Positions 8,925-16,605 of a stretch of DNA of 64,000 nt are shown in pieces. The notes under the pieces are model-generated. The model made no database searches. It had not been told where the DNA came from and saw only the letters and a list, made by a program, of their open reading frames with translations. Numbering within the stretch: position 1 is the stretch's first letter; every line of letters begins with the position of its first letter. The DNA is from Fredinandcohnia humi (GTDB taxonomy: Bacteria > Bacillota > Bacilli > Bacillales > Bacillaceae_L), in NCBI RefSeq assembly GCF_001439915.1, contig NZ_LMBW01000010.1, positions 832 to 64,831 of the forward strand. Direction: 5' to 3'. The translations under genes and the position numbers were made by a program.

Positions 8925-9113
8925 CAGAAGATAGACCAAGGGCATGGAATGTCTAAGATGGTTTTTAAACACAAAAAAACCATGACAAACATGCCATAGC
9001 AAGATCTATTTTTCATAGCTATGATGCGTGTTCTTAACTTTCTAAAAGAAGCCATAGTGAAATAAACATAGCATTTGCTACGTTTTTGCTTCTTCCAGCT
9101 ATCCAATTATGGA

Positions 9114-9137
9114 TTAGTTAAGAACCACCGATAACAT
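9114..9137 (-). CDS. Putative 7-residue leader peptide MLSVVLN
   Basis: ATG 9137 lies nine bases after AAAGGAG (9153-9147) and about 36 nt after the predicted transcription start, and encodes MLSVVLN before TAA. It is much shorter than a normal gene. Its last three codons and stop form the 5' arm of the leader stem P1. Short ORFs arranged this way before terminators control erm, cat and ABC-F genes through ribosome stalling in many Firmicutes. That this one works so is inferred only from layout; the peptide itself matches no leader I recognise. Confidence 0.55.
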   Translation of the reverse strand: MLSVVLN

Positions 9138-9179
9138 AAACTCATACTCCTTTAGTTAAGGAATTTTACTTCCATTTCC

Positions 9180-9209
9180 TTTATATCCTATGTTTGTTTC
9201 AGAAGTCAA
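9180..9209 (-). promoter_or_regulatory. Sigma-A-type promoter for the MutS2-like leader
   Basis: On the minus strand, -35 TTGACT (9209-9204) and -10 TATAAA (9185-9180) are separated by 18 bases. The predicted start is near 9173, just upstream of the leader ORF. Confidence 0.7.
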
Positions 9210-9388
9210 GTGCAAGTTGAATTGTATTCCCTTAAAGAAGCATGTTCTTATGGAAAACGTTATATACATGCTAATGTTATGTAGTGTTATGTAGTATTAG
9301 TAAAGACTAGAAGTTGTGGTACGTTTAATGGGAAGCCAAATGGTGAGAGTTGTTAATAAATAATCCTATCACAAGGAGAAATCGTTCT

Positions 9389-10354
9389 ATGATTAAATTT
9401 GAAAATGTATCGAAAAGATACCCAGATGGAACAGTTGCTGTTGATTCATTAACTTTTGAAATTCAGCAAGGTGAGTTTGTAGTCATTATCGGTCCAAGTG
9501 GTTGTGGAAAAACAACGACCCTTAAAACGATCAATCGGTTAATTCCTTTAACAGTTGGCACTATTTTTATAGATGGAAAGAAAATAAGCGAATATGAGAT
9601 CCATGAATTGAGATGGAATATCGGATATGTGCTTCAACAGATTGCTCTTTTTCCACATATGACAATAGAGGAAAATATTGCGATTGTTCCTGAACTAAAG
9701 AAATGGAGAAGGGACAAAATTAAACAACGAATTTCTGAACTTATGGACATGGTTGGATTAGACTATGAAACATTCGCTAACAGAAAACCACACGAACTGT
9801 CTGGTGGACAACAACAAAGAGTTGGTGTTATCCGGGCGCTTGCTGCAGATCCTTCGATTATTTTAATGGATGAGCCATTTAGTGCCTTGGATCCAATAAG
9901 TCGTGAAAAACTTCAAGATGAACTCTTAAAGTTAAAGAAAAATCTCAAAAAGACCACTGTTTTTGTTACTCATGATATGCAAGAGGCATTAAAACTAGCA
10001 GATCGAATCTGCATCATGAAGGAAGGGAAAATTGTTCAAATCGGGACACCGCATCAGTTGATCACAAATCCTTCCAATGATTTTGTAAAAGAATTTGTAG
10101 GGGGAAAAAATGAAAATTGGGCCATTGATATTAAATTGGAAGATTTACTTCAACCAGTAAAAGGAAATGAAGTGGAGAAAACCTCTTCTGTTATAGTATC
10201 TGTCTCAACTCCGATGAAGGAGATTATGGAAATCCTATCCCAACATGAACAACTAACTATAGAAAAAGATGGTAACCTAATCGGATATATTGATCGCGGT
10301 TCAGTTATGAAACATTTATCTACAATATTTGGGGAAAAGGGGGCTGACAAATGA
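9389..10354 (+). CDS. Quaternary-amine-type ABC transporter ATP-binding protein (OpuCA/EgtUA-like)
   Basis: A 321-residue ABC ATPase: Walker A GPSGCGKTT (about 34-42), Q-loop YVLQQIALFPHMT, signature LSGGQQQRVGV, Walker B IILMDEPFSALD, and H-loop VTHDMQEA. The C-terminal region (about 265-320, ending GNLIGYIDRGSVMKHL) resembles a CBS-type regulatory half, as in OpuCA and OpuA, where CBS domains sense ionic strength. ATG 9389 is 10 bases after AAGGAG; the in-frame TTG 9350 lies upstream of that site. It overlaps the next gene by four bases. Substrates of this family include glycine betaine, carnitine, choline and ergothioneine; the choice cannot be made here. Confidence 0.88.
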   Translation: MIKFENVSKRYPDGTVAVDSLTFEIQQGEFVVIIGPSGCGKTTTLKTINRLIPLTVGTIFIDGKKISEYEIHELRWNIGYVLQQIALFPHMTIEENIAIVPELKKWRRDKIKQRISELMDMVGLDYETFANRKPHELSGGQQQRVGVIRALAADPSIILMDEPFSALDPISREKLQDELLKLKKNLKKTTVFVTHDMQEALKLADRICIMKEGKIVQIGTPHQLITNPSNDFVKEFVGGKNENWAIDIKLEDLLQPVKGNEVEKTSSVIVSVSTPMKEIMEILSQHEQLTIEKDGNLIGYIDRGSVMKHLSTIFGEKGADK

Positions 10355-11865
10355 ATGATTTTTTACAAGAATTTCTGGTAAGAAAAGATGAACTATTAAA
10401 TTCTTTATTGGAACATATCCAGATTTCTTTTATCGCCCTTTTCTTTGCAGTCATCATCGCTATCCCACTTGGAATTTATTTAACAAGGCATAAAAAGGTA
10501 GCCGAAGGGATAATCGGCGTAACATCGGTCATTCAAACCATTCCTTCTTTAGCTCTGTTGGGTATCCTTATTCCATTAGTTGGTATTGGAAAAGTCCCGG
10601 CAATCATTGCTTTAGTTACCTATGCATTACTACCTATATTGAGAAATACATATACAGGGATTAAAGAAGTTGATTCTTCATTAATCGAAGCAGCACAAGC
10701 GATGGGAATGAACTCAAGAAAAAGATTAATCAGGGTGGAATTCCCACTTGCAATGCCCGTTATCATGGCGGGAATCCGGACAGCAATGGTGCTAATCGTA
10801 GGTACAGCCACACTTGCGGCATTAATTGGTGCTGGAGGGCTTGGGGATATTATTCTTCTAGGTATTGATAGAAATAATACAAATCTGATTTTACTTGGAG
10901 CGATACCAGCTGCACTCCTTGCCATCCTTTTTGATTATTTTCTAAAAAAATTTGAAAATCTGTCATATAAGAAAGTCTTATTTACCCTTGGTACGATTGG
11001 GTTGTTGGCTTTGGTTATTATCTTAGCTCCGTTTTTTGGACATCAAGATCAAAAAATTGTGATCGCCGGAAAACTCGGTTCAGAACCAGAAATTTTAATT
11101 AACATGTATAAAATCTTAATCGAAGATGAAACAAATCTGGAAGTAGAATTGAAACCAGGTCTGGGAAAAACCTCTTTTGTCTTCAACGCACTTAGATCAG
11201 GTGACATCGATATTTATCCAGAGTTTACTGGAACAGCCATTTCTGAGTTTTTAAAAGAAACGGCGAACAGTACCGATCGTGAAGAGGTCTATCAACAAGC
11301 AAAAGATGGATTGTTGGAGCGATTTAATATGATCATGCTGAAACCAATGCAATATAACAATACATATGCATTGGCAGTACCAAATGATATTGCGGATCAA
11401 TATGGGCTAGCAACCATTTCCGATTTGAATGGTATGGAAGATAAAATTAATGCTGGTTTTACATTGGAATTTTCCGACCGCGAAGATGGATATTTGGGCA
11501 TCCAATCACTTTACGGTATTCAGTTTCCCAACCTCGTAACGATGGAGCCGAAATTACGCTATGTAGCAGTCGAATCAGGTGATATCAATTTAGTTGATGC
11601 CTATTCAACTGATAGTGAGCTGCGTCAATATAATCTTAAAGTGTTGGAAGATGACCAACATTTATTCCCACCCTACCAAGGTGCTCCATTATTAAATGAA
11701 GAAACAGTCCAAGAGTATCCGGAAATCGCAGATGCTTTAAATAAATTATCCGGGAAATTAACGGATGATGAAATGAGAGAAATGAATTATCAAGTAAATG
11801 TAGAAGGTAAAAGTCCTTTTGAAGTTGCTTATGATTATTTGGAAACACATGGTTTAATAAAATAG
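10351..11865 (+). CDS. Fused permease and substrate-binding protein of an OpuC/EgtU-type ABC transporter
   Basis: A 504-residue fusion. The N-terminal permease (about 1-215) has the inner-membrane EAA motif EAAQAMGMNSRKRL and several membrane spans. After a further transmembrane segment (about 213-232), the C-terminal extracytoplasmic domain (from KIVIAGKLGSEPEIL) is an OpuAC-like binding domain with DIDIYPEFTGT, YNNTYALAVP and PPYQGAPLL. Such fusions are known for glycine betaine (BusAB) and ergothioneine (EgtUBC) importers. It starts within the upstream ATPase stop (ATGA), so both subunits are co-translated. One ATPase plus one fusion is a complete importer. Substrate: compatible solute or ergothioneine-like betaine. 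Confidence 0.88.
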   Translation: MNDFLQEFLVRKDELLNSLLEHIQISFIALFFAVIIAIPLGIYLTRHKKVAEGIIGVTSVIQTIPSLALLGILIPLVGIGKVPAIIALVTYALLPILRNTYTGIKEVDSSLIEAAQAMGMNSRKRLIRVEFPLAMPVIMAGIRTAMVLIVGTATLAALIGAGGLGDIILLGIDRNNTNLILLGAIPAALLAILFDYFLKKFENLSYKKVLFTLGTIGLLALVIILAPFFGHQDQKIVIAGKLGSEPEILINMYKILIEDETNLEVELKPGLGKTSFVFNALRSGDIDIYPEFTGTAISEFLKETANSTDREEVYQQAKDGLLERFNMIMLKPMQYNNTYALAVPNDIADQYGLATISDLNGMEDKINAGFTLEFSDREDGYLGIQSLYGIQFPNLVTMEPKLRYVAVESGDINLVDAYSTDSELRQYNLKVLEDDQHLFPPYQGAPLLNEETVQEYPEIADALNKLSGKLTDDEMREMNYQVNVEGKSPFEVAYDYLETHGLIK

Positions 11866-12002
11866 GCTACGGTATATGTGCCTAGGTGAATTGGTGAAAT
11901 GAGGAAATAAACACCTGATAAAAAAGTAACTACTTTGAGCAAACTATCGTTTAGGGAAATGTAAAGATCAAAAGCATTCCCCAAGCGAAGGAGGTGGGAT
12001 AA

Positions 12003-12200
12003 TTGGCTGACAACAAACGAAATCGCGATGATATCGATGCTGGTGAAGCACTAGGAACGGGTGCTGGTGCCACTGCGGGTGCTGTAGTAGGATCTGTGTT
12101 GGGTCCATTTGGTACAGTTGCAGGAGCTATTGCCGGTGGCGCTTTAGGAAATAAGGTGGGCGAAGGTGCCGATGAGTCTGTAAACCAAGAGGACAAGTAA
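12003..12200 (+). CDS. Small glycine-zipper hypothetical protein
   Basis: A 65-residue protein starting at TTG behind GAAGGAGG. Residues 19-51 are an alternating Gly/Ala run (GTGAGATAGAVVGSVLG then GTVAGAIAGGALG) typical of glycine-zipper segments that can insert in membranes. The ends are strongly charged (NKRNRDDID and ESVNQEDK). It resembles small stress or bacteriocin-like glycine-zipper proteins common in bacilli, but no specific function can be assigned. It stands alone with its own terminator. Confidence 0.7.
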   Translation: MADNKRNRDDIDAGEALGTGAGATAGAVVGSVLGPFGTVAGAIAGGALGNKVGEGADESVNQEDK

Positions 12201-12257
12201 AAGTTCTCCCTATACTTAACTTGGCTTAATTAGGAATTAACGAATAACGCATTTCTA

Positions 12258-12287
12258 GACTGAATCCAACACAGTTCAGTCTTTTTC
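12258..12287 (+). terminator. Intrinsic terminator after the glycine-zipper gene
   Basis: GACTGAA (12258-12264) pairs with TTCAGTC (12275-12281), followed by TTTTT. Confidence 0.8.
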
Positions 12288-12360
12288 TTATATTTTTTTA
12301 AAAAATAAGACCAGTGACCTCGTCATTAAATAGTCCCGGTTGGTTAACCACATTTCTTTC

Positions 12361-12534
12361 ATTTTGTATAGAGTTTTTGGCGTAATGGGGATAATCTCAA
12401 CCTCGATGATGCTGATTGGAACGCTTATATTCGGTACAATTGCAGATCTCATCAAAATTGAATGGCTGCTAGTAGGAACGGGAATATTTATAATCATATT
12501 AGCTGATTTCCTAGGGGAAACAAAGTATTATTAG
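12361..12534 (+). pseudogene. C-terminal remnant of an MFS transporter
   Basis: The frame encodes RVFGVMGIISTSMMLIGTLI, then FGTIADLIKIEWLLVGTG and a final hydrophobic helix. This matches the last two transmembrane segments of MFS drug exporters, where G.RVFGV is a common loop signature. No upstream part of such a gene, ribosome site or start codon exists here, so it is read as a decayed fragment. The rest of the 12.2-12.65 kb gap holds only a terminator and no other recognised feature. Confidence 0.6.
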
Positions 12535-12655
12535 AGGCTGGAAAAACTTTAATGGAAGAATCTTGAAGTCAAGACCGAGGGCAACTTTGCCCCTGTTCTA
12601 TACATAGTAAAGTAGTATAACTTTTAAGGATGCGATGAGGAGGTATTACTCATTA

Positions 12656-13078
12656 ATGAAACCTAGAATCACTGTAATTACATTAGGCGTTGATGATTTG
12701 GAGAAAGCATTGAAGTTTTATCGCGATGGACTGGGACTTCCAACAGATGGTATTGTGGGTAAAGAATTCGAGCATGGAGCAGTTGCTTTTTTTGAGCTAC
12801 AAGCGGGTTTAAAGCTTGCTATTTGGAAACGAGAAGATCTGGCATATGAGGCAAAGGTTACACAAACTCAAGCAAGTCCAACTGAATTTACAATTGGTCA
12901 CAATGTGAGTAGTAAAGAAGAAGTAGATAGGGTATTTGAAGAAGCTGAAAAAGCGGGTGCAACAATTACAGACCCAGCACATAATACCTTTTGGGGAGGA
13001 TATTCAGGTCACTTTCAGGATCCGGATGGCCATTTATGGGAAGTAGTCTGGAACCCAGCGTGGGAAATTGAGGACTAG
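12656..13078 (+). CDS. VOC-family (glyoxalase/bleomycin-resistance-like) protein
   Basis: A 140-residue VOC protein with the paired beta-alpha-beta-beta-beta modules. TVITLGVDDLEKALKFYRDGLGL is the first module, and a metal-ligand-type GYSGHFQDPDGHLWEVVWNP ends the second. Members are metal-dependent lyases, dioxygenases or drug-binding proteins; the enzyme activity here is unknown. ATG 12656 follows GAGGAGG with a rather long 12-base gap; the alternative ATG 12635 overlaps that site. A terminator follows. Confidence 0.85.
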   Translation: MKPRITVITLGVDDLEKALKFYRDGLGLPTDGIVGKEFEHGAVAFFELQAGLKLAIWKREDLAYEAKVTQTQASPTEFTIGHNVSSKEEVDRVFEEAEKAGATITDPAHNTFWGGYSGHFQDPDGHLWEVVWNPAWEIED

Positions 13079-13116
13079 CCATCAGTTGCTAAAAAAAATG
13101 CTACAAGATTTTAAAA

Positions 13117-13150
13117 GGCTGTATGTTAACTTTAAACATACGGCCCTTTT
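13117..13150 (+). terminator. Intrinsic terminator after the VOC gene
   Basis: GGCTGTATGTT (13117-13127) pairs with AACATACGGCC (13135-13145) with one G-U pair, followed by CTTTT. Confidence 0.75.
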
Positions 13151-13220
13151 GAGTCATGGTCAAACGTTTGGAAATGTTAGCGGACTAGTTATTGGTAAAC
13201 AATATAATTCTTTTTACGTA

Positions 13221-13706
13221 TTATTTATTCGAGTGAGAGATAAGCCCACGACCAATGAAGTTTGCAGATACAGGTTTTTTTCCAACTTCTCTTGCCCAGA
13301 TTGATAGTTGCCCTGTATGGTGAATTTCGTGTGTAATAATATGTCGTATTACCTCACCCCAGGTGTCTGTTACAATTTTTCCGTTAGGTAGGGTATCGTA
13401 AAAAAGTTGATTTTCCATTTTATCATCCCAGTTATTTACGAAATTCTCCACTTCTGTACGGAATTCGGAGTCCAATTTCCGAACCAGATTCAGGCTTTTA
13501 TAATTATCAAAACTCTCTTCAAAATCTGTTTCACCTTGTAAAAGGCGAATCCAGCTCCATTCGACATCAATTATATGGAAGAGTGTTTGGAGTATGCTGC
13601 CTACTCCGCCAGTTCTGGTTCGCAGAAGTTCTTCTTCACTTAACTCTTCACACCATCGATACCAATCTTCTCTTACCATCCAGTTATAATGAAAAAATGT
13701 TTTCAA
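13221..13706 (-). CDS. DinB-family (DUF1572/YfiT-type) protein
   Basis: A 161-residue four-helix-bundle protein of the DinB/YfiT superfamily. It begins MKTFFHYNWMVREDWYRW, has a histidine in LQTLFHIIDVEWSW (near residue 44), and the paired HEIHHTGQLSIWARE motif near residue 125. These histidines form the usual metal site. Family members include bacillithiol S-transferases and uncharacterised stress proteins. The start is TTG 13706 behind GGAGGG. It is a single gene, with the RsgA-like gene upstream on the same strand. Confidence 0.85.
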   Translation of the reverse strand: MKTFFHYNWMVREDWYRWCEELSEEELLRTRTGGVGSILQTLFHIIDVEWSWIRLLQGETDFEESFDNYKSLNLVRKLDSEFRTEVENFVNNWDDKMENQLFYDTLPNGKIVTDTWGEVIRHIITHEIHHTGQLSIWAREVGKKPVSANFIGRGLISHSNK

Positions 13707-13764
13707 TAAAATCCCTCCATGTTTAGAAAAATGTTAAGTAATCCTTATTCAACCTAAACTACAC

Positions 13765-13801
13765 TCAGGTCCTCCAATTCCTTCCTGCACTGAGGACCTG
13801 A
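13765..13801. repeat. Perfect 10-bp inverted repeat downstream of the RsgA-like gene
   Basis: TCAGGTCCTC (13765-13774) and GAGGACCTGA (13792-13801) form a stem. No T-run follows on either strand, so it is recorded as an inverted repeat that could be a weak terminator or RNA-stabilising hairpin for the leftward transcript. Confidence 0.6.
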
Positions 13802-13817
13802 CATAATTGCTAAACGA

Positions 13818-14879
13818 TCAATTTTTGTTATTCTTTTTTTGAAAGCTTGAGATTTGCTTCCACTTTGCCTTTTCTGATAATGCAGCTCGTCGATTACCCT
13901 TCCTTTCTAAAAAGGCAAGCTCCTTTTGCAGCTTTACATAGCTTGCGTATCTGCCTTTATCCAACTTTCCTTCAGAAATTGCCCCCTGGACAGCACATCC
14001 AGGTTCCTTCGTATGTGAGCAGTCCCTGAAGCGGCAGTTTTCGAATAGTTCTTCAATATCTGCAAAGCTTTGATGTAGGCCTTCATTCGCATCCCAGAGC
14101 TGTAGCTCACGCATCCCGGGTGTGTCAATTAAAATTCCGCCACTGTCCAAGACGATTAATTCACGATGTGTCGTTGTGTGCCGTCCGCGATCATCGCCCT
14201 CTCGAATCGTTTGTACTTCTTGTTTAACCTGACCTAATAGAGAATTGGTGATAGTGGATTTTCCAACACCCGAGGACCCGAGTAATGCAATCGTCTTCCC
14301 TTCGCATAGATAAGGGGTAAGTTGCTCCAGCCCTATATTTTGTTCAGCGCTAATGGCGTGGATCGGCACACCAAATGCGACTGTCTCAACCTGCCCGATC
14401 TTTTCCTGTACATCATCACATAAATCAGCTTTGCTTAAAATAATCACCGGATTTGCTCCACTTTCCCAGGAAGTGACCACATATCTTTCAATCCGACGAA
14501 GATTGAAATCGGCATTTAATGCATTAACGAGGAAAATTGTATCGACATTTGCGGCCACGATTTGTTCCTCACTTGTTCCTCCGGCAGTTTTTCTAGAAAA
14601 CTTACTTTTTCGCGGTAAAATTCCATGAATCGTTGCCTTTTGTTCATGGGGTCTTGCACTAATCACAACCCAGTCTCCTACCGCCGGAAAATCCTGACGT
14701 TCTAATGCCTGAAACCGCAACTTCCCAGATACTTCTGCCAATAATTCTCCACGTTCAGATAAAACCCTATATAGCCTTTTATGCTCTAATGAAACTCTTG
14801 CAACCTCAAATCCTTGTTGTTTGTATTCTTCAAAACTCTCTTCAAAAAATGAATTCCAACCTAATATTTGTAAATTCAA
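13818..14879 (-). CDS. RsgA-like ribosome small-subunit-dependent GTPase, long paralogue
   Basis: A 353-residue circularly permuted GTPase of the RsgA/YloQ/YjeQ family. After an N-terminal extension and OB-fold (about 30-90) come G4 LSKADL (148-153), G1 GSSGVGKST (201-209) and G3 DTPGMREL (252-259). A zinc knuckle follows with Cys282, Cys287, His289 and Cys295. RsgA checks and releases late 30S subunits. The canonical Bacillus protein is about 295 residues and lies with prkC/rpe; this longer form in an unrelated place looks like a paralogue. TTG 14879 follows GGAGGG by six bases. A leader ORF and two terminators lie directly upstream, suggesting attenuation rather than constitutive expression. 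Confidence 0.87.
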   Translation of the reverse strand: MNLQILGWNSFFEESFEEYKQQGFEVARVSLEHKRLYRVLSERGELLAEVSGKLRFQALERQDFPAVGDWVVISARPHEQKATIHGILPRKSKFSRKTAGGTSEEQIVAANVDTIFLVNALNADFNLRRIERYVVTSWESGANPVIILSKADLCDDVQEKIGQVETVAFGVPIHAISAEQNIGLEQLTPYLCEGKTIALLGSSGVGKSTITNSLLGQVKQEVQTIREGDDRGRHTTTHRELIVLDSGGILIDTPGMRELQLWDANEGLHQSFADIEELFENCRFRDCSHTKEPGCAVQGAISEGKLDKGRYASYVKLQKELAFLERKGNRRAALSEKAKWKQISSFQKKNNKN

Positions 14880-14902
14880 TTGTAGCCCTCCAATTTTAAG
14901 AT

Positions 14903-14935
14903 AAAAAAATAAACCGCAGCGAATACGGTTTATTT
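14903..14935 (-). terminator. Second leader terminator (T2) before the RsgA-like gene
   Basis: On the minus strand AAATAAACCG pairs with CGGTTTATTT (plus-strand arms 14926-14935 and 14907-14916), followed by seven T residues. It ends only 12 bases before the GGAGGG ribosome site of the gene. Confidence 0.85.
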
Positions 14936-14954
14936 CAAATGAACAAATTCATTC

Positions 14955-14999
14955 AAAAAAAATAAAAAACCATCGACTGATAAACGGTAGCCCATGGTT
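14955..14999 (-). terminator. First leader terminator (T1) before the RsgA-like gene
   Basis: On the minus strand AACCAT pairs with ATGGTT, with an inner GGCT/AGTC stem, followed by a long T-rich tract. Its 5' arm CATGGGCT (14996-14989) is a perfect 8-nt complement of AGCCCATG (15080-15073) inside the leader ORF, giving an alternative antiterminator pairing. Confidence 0.7.
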
Positions 15000-15060
15000 G
15001 TGAATGAACAAAATAATTAAATGGATCATGCTACAATTTTACTAAATTTAAAAGACAGAC

Positions 15061-15123
15061 TTATAAATTCTTCATGGGCTGCACTATGAAATTTAATTTA
15101 TAAACAATTAGAGTTCTTTTCAT
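15061..15123 (-). CDS. Putative 20-residue leader peptide upstream of the RsgA-like gene
   Basis: ATG 15123 lies eight bases behind AAGGGGG and about 37 nt after a predicted start of transcription. It encodes MKRTLIVYKLNFIVQPMKNL then TAA. The CAG-CCC-ATG codons near its end can base-pair with the first arm of terminator T1. With two terminators between it and the RsgA-like gene, it has the layout of a ribosome-sensing leader ORF. No homologue is known to me; the call rests on position, ribosome site and RNA pairing. Confidence 0.6.
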   Translation of the reverse strand: MKRTLIVYKLNFIVQPMKNL

Positions 15124-15166
15124 AACACATACCCCCTTATGGAAAATATTTGTTCCTTACAGTAAT

Positions 15167-15195
15167 ATTGTAAACGCTCTATTTTTCGAAGTAAA
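15167..15195 (-). promoter_or_regulatory. Sigma-A-type promoter for the RsgA-like leader
   Basis: On the minus strand, -35 TTTACT (15195-15190) and -10 TACAAT (15172-15167) are 17 bases apart. The predicted start is near 15160. Confidence 0.65.
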
Positions 15196-15215
15196 GAGTT
15201 TTTGTAAAAAAATTT

Positions 15216-15316
15216 GGTGGGACGCGGGGACAAGTACCGTGTCCTACTATTTTTTTACAAATAATAATATTGTGACTGAAAAATACATGGGACGATAAAC
15301 CTGCCCCTCTGTCCCA
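15216..15316. repeat. GGGAC/GTCCC dispersed repeat, A+B pair
   Basis: The A copy (15216-15257, GGGACGCGGGGACAAGTACC then GTGTCCTAC plus a T-run) and the B copy (15286-15316, GGGACGATAAACCTGCCCC) lie between the divergent RsgA-like leader and the ugp-type operon. The rest of this gap, 15317-15483, shows no recognised site beyond the AAAGGAGG ribosome site of the next gene. Confidence 0.85.
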
Positions 15317-15483
15317 AAGTAAATAGTGCATCGGTCTTATTTATTGTAAAAAATTAGTATAGTTTATAAAGATAAATCTCACGTATTCAACCTCATGTAA
15401 AAGATTGCTAAGAATCTGTAAATCCGCTTTTTATGAGCACTAATTGTGGTTAAATGGTTTTGTAATTCGAAAGGAGGATTGGC

Positions 15484-16605
15484 ATGAGTCAGGTTGAGTT
15501 GACTGAAATCTTTAAATCGTATGATAAACAAAAAGATGTGTTAAATGGGATCAATGTTTCAATAGAGGAAGGAGAATTTTTCGTACTTGTCGGTCCTTCA
15601 GGATCTGGAAAGAGTACGTTGCTTCGGATGATAGCTGGACTTGAAGAAATATCAGGGGGGATCCTAAAGATAAATAATGAAGTAGTAAATCATCTCCCAC
15701 CAAAAAATCGAGATTTATCTATGGTCTTTCAAAATTACGCATTATATCCGCATTTAACGGTTGAGCAAAATATTCTGTTTGGTTTAAAAGCGAGAAAAGT
15801 GGATAAACACGAACAGCAAAGAAGGCTTAAGGAAGCGGCAGAAATGTTGGGCTTAAGCGAATTGTTAAAGCGGAAACCAAGGGAGCTTTCCGGAGGTCAA
15901 AGACAACGGGTCGCTCTTGGACGTTCGGTTGTGAGCCATGCCCCTTTATGTTTAATGGATGAGCCACTGTCAAATTTGGATGCAAAGCTTCGGGCAAATA
16001 TGCGGGTTCAAATTCGTAGATTGCAAAAACGCCTAGGGTTAACCATGATCTATGTCACTCATGACCAAGTCGAAGCGATGACGATGGGGGATCGAATTAT
16101 GGTCTTAAATGAGGGTAAGATTCAACAAGTGGGTAAACCGATTACCTTATATAATGAACCGGAAAATTTATTTGTGGCGTCTTTCATTGGTTCTCCCAAA
16201 ATGAATCTAGGTAAGGCAGTATTCTCAGGTGATGGTGCACAACTCATAATAGAAAATCAATTACATCTATCAGTTGATCCAATAATTGTAAAGGATGTGC
16301 CAAGAGATCGGAACTTAGTTGTTGGGATAAGAGCAGAGCATATATTTTCAGGTTTTGAAAAAGAAGATCATCTTACATATTTGGAAGCAGTGAATATAGA
16401 GCAATTAGGAAATGAAACATCCATTTCTTTTGATGTAGGTTCAGAATTATGGACGGCAAAATGGCCAGGACAATGGGAAATCCGTTTCGGACAAAAGGTA
16501 CCTGTACAAATTATGCCCCAATACCTCTTATTCTTTGATGGAGATACAGGTGAGTTACTTAAATCTGCTGAACTAGGAAAGAAACAAGAGGTTATGGCGA
16601 TATGA
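15484..16605 (+). CDS. ugpC: Sugar/glycerol-3-phosphate ABC transporter ATP-binding protein (UgpC/MsmX type)
   Basis: A 373-residue CUT1-family ABC ATPase. Walker A is GPSGSGKST (37-45), signature LSGGQRQRVALGRS, Walker B CLMDEPLSNLD and H-loop YVTHDQVEAM. The C-terminal TOBE region (from about 235, FIGSPKMNLGKAVF) is typical of MalK/UgpC. It opens a gene set of permeases UgpA and UgpE, lipoprotein UgpB and a glycerophosphodiesterase, which points to glycerol-3-phosphate or glycerophosphodiester uptake. Its stop overlaps ugpA (ATGA). A multi-sugar ATPase role is also possible, since these subunits are often shared. Confidence 0.87.
   Translation: MSQVELTEIFKSYDKQKDVLNGINVSIEEGEFFVLVGPSGSGKSTLLRMIAGLEEISGGILKINNEVVNHLPPKNRDLSMVFQNYALYPHLTVEQNILFGLKARKVDKHEQQRRLKEAAEMLGLSELLKRKPRELSGGQRQRVALGRSVVSHAPLCLMDEPLSNLDAKLRANMRVQIRRLQKRLGLTMIYVTHDQVEAMTMGDRIMVLNEGKIQQVGKPITLYNEPENLFVASFIGSPKMNLGKAVFSGDGAQLIIENQLHLSVDPIIVKDVPRDRNLVVGIRAEHIFSGFEKEDHLTYLEAVNIEQLGNETSISFDVGSELWTAKWPGQWEIRFGQKVPVQIMPQYLLFFDGDTGELLKSAELGKKQEVMAI

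Larger units (their letters stand above)
8891..9173 (-). promoter_or_regulatory. Structured attenuator leader of the MutS2-like gene
   Basis: The predicted leader of about 280 nt contains a perfect 10-bp long-range stem P1 (GTTCTTAACT, 9125-9116, with AGTTAAGAAC, 9039-9030 on the minus strand). P1 encloses a hairpin at 9101-9114 and a 7-bp stem AAGAAGC/GCTTCTT (9094-9088 with 9052-9046). The 5' arm of P1 is made of leader-ORF codons 5-7 and the stop. The 3' arm continues into GAACACGCATCAT, which can pair in blocks with ATGAGCGCTTTGTTC inside the terminator. A ribosome stalled on the leader ORF would therefore free the antiterminator strand. No T-box or known riboswitch motif was seen. Confidence 0.65.

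Noticed and set aside
8885-9106. A 73-codon minus-strand frame upstream of the MutS2-like gene
   Set aside because: No ribosome site, it crosses a terminator and conserved-looking RNA stems, and it has no protein-like features; the region is better explained as a regulated leader.
8891-9173. T-box riboswitch for the MutS2-like leader
   Set aside because: Size and terminator fit, but the T-box GGTGGNACCGCG segment and specifier-loop features are missing.
13068-13304. A 78-codon plus-strand frame after the VOC gene
   Set aside because: It crosses the VOC terminator and the 3' end of the DinB gene and has no ribosome site.
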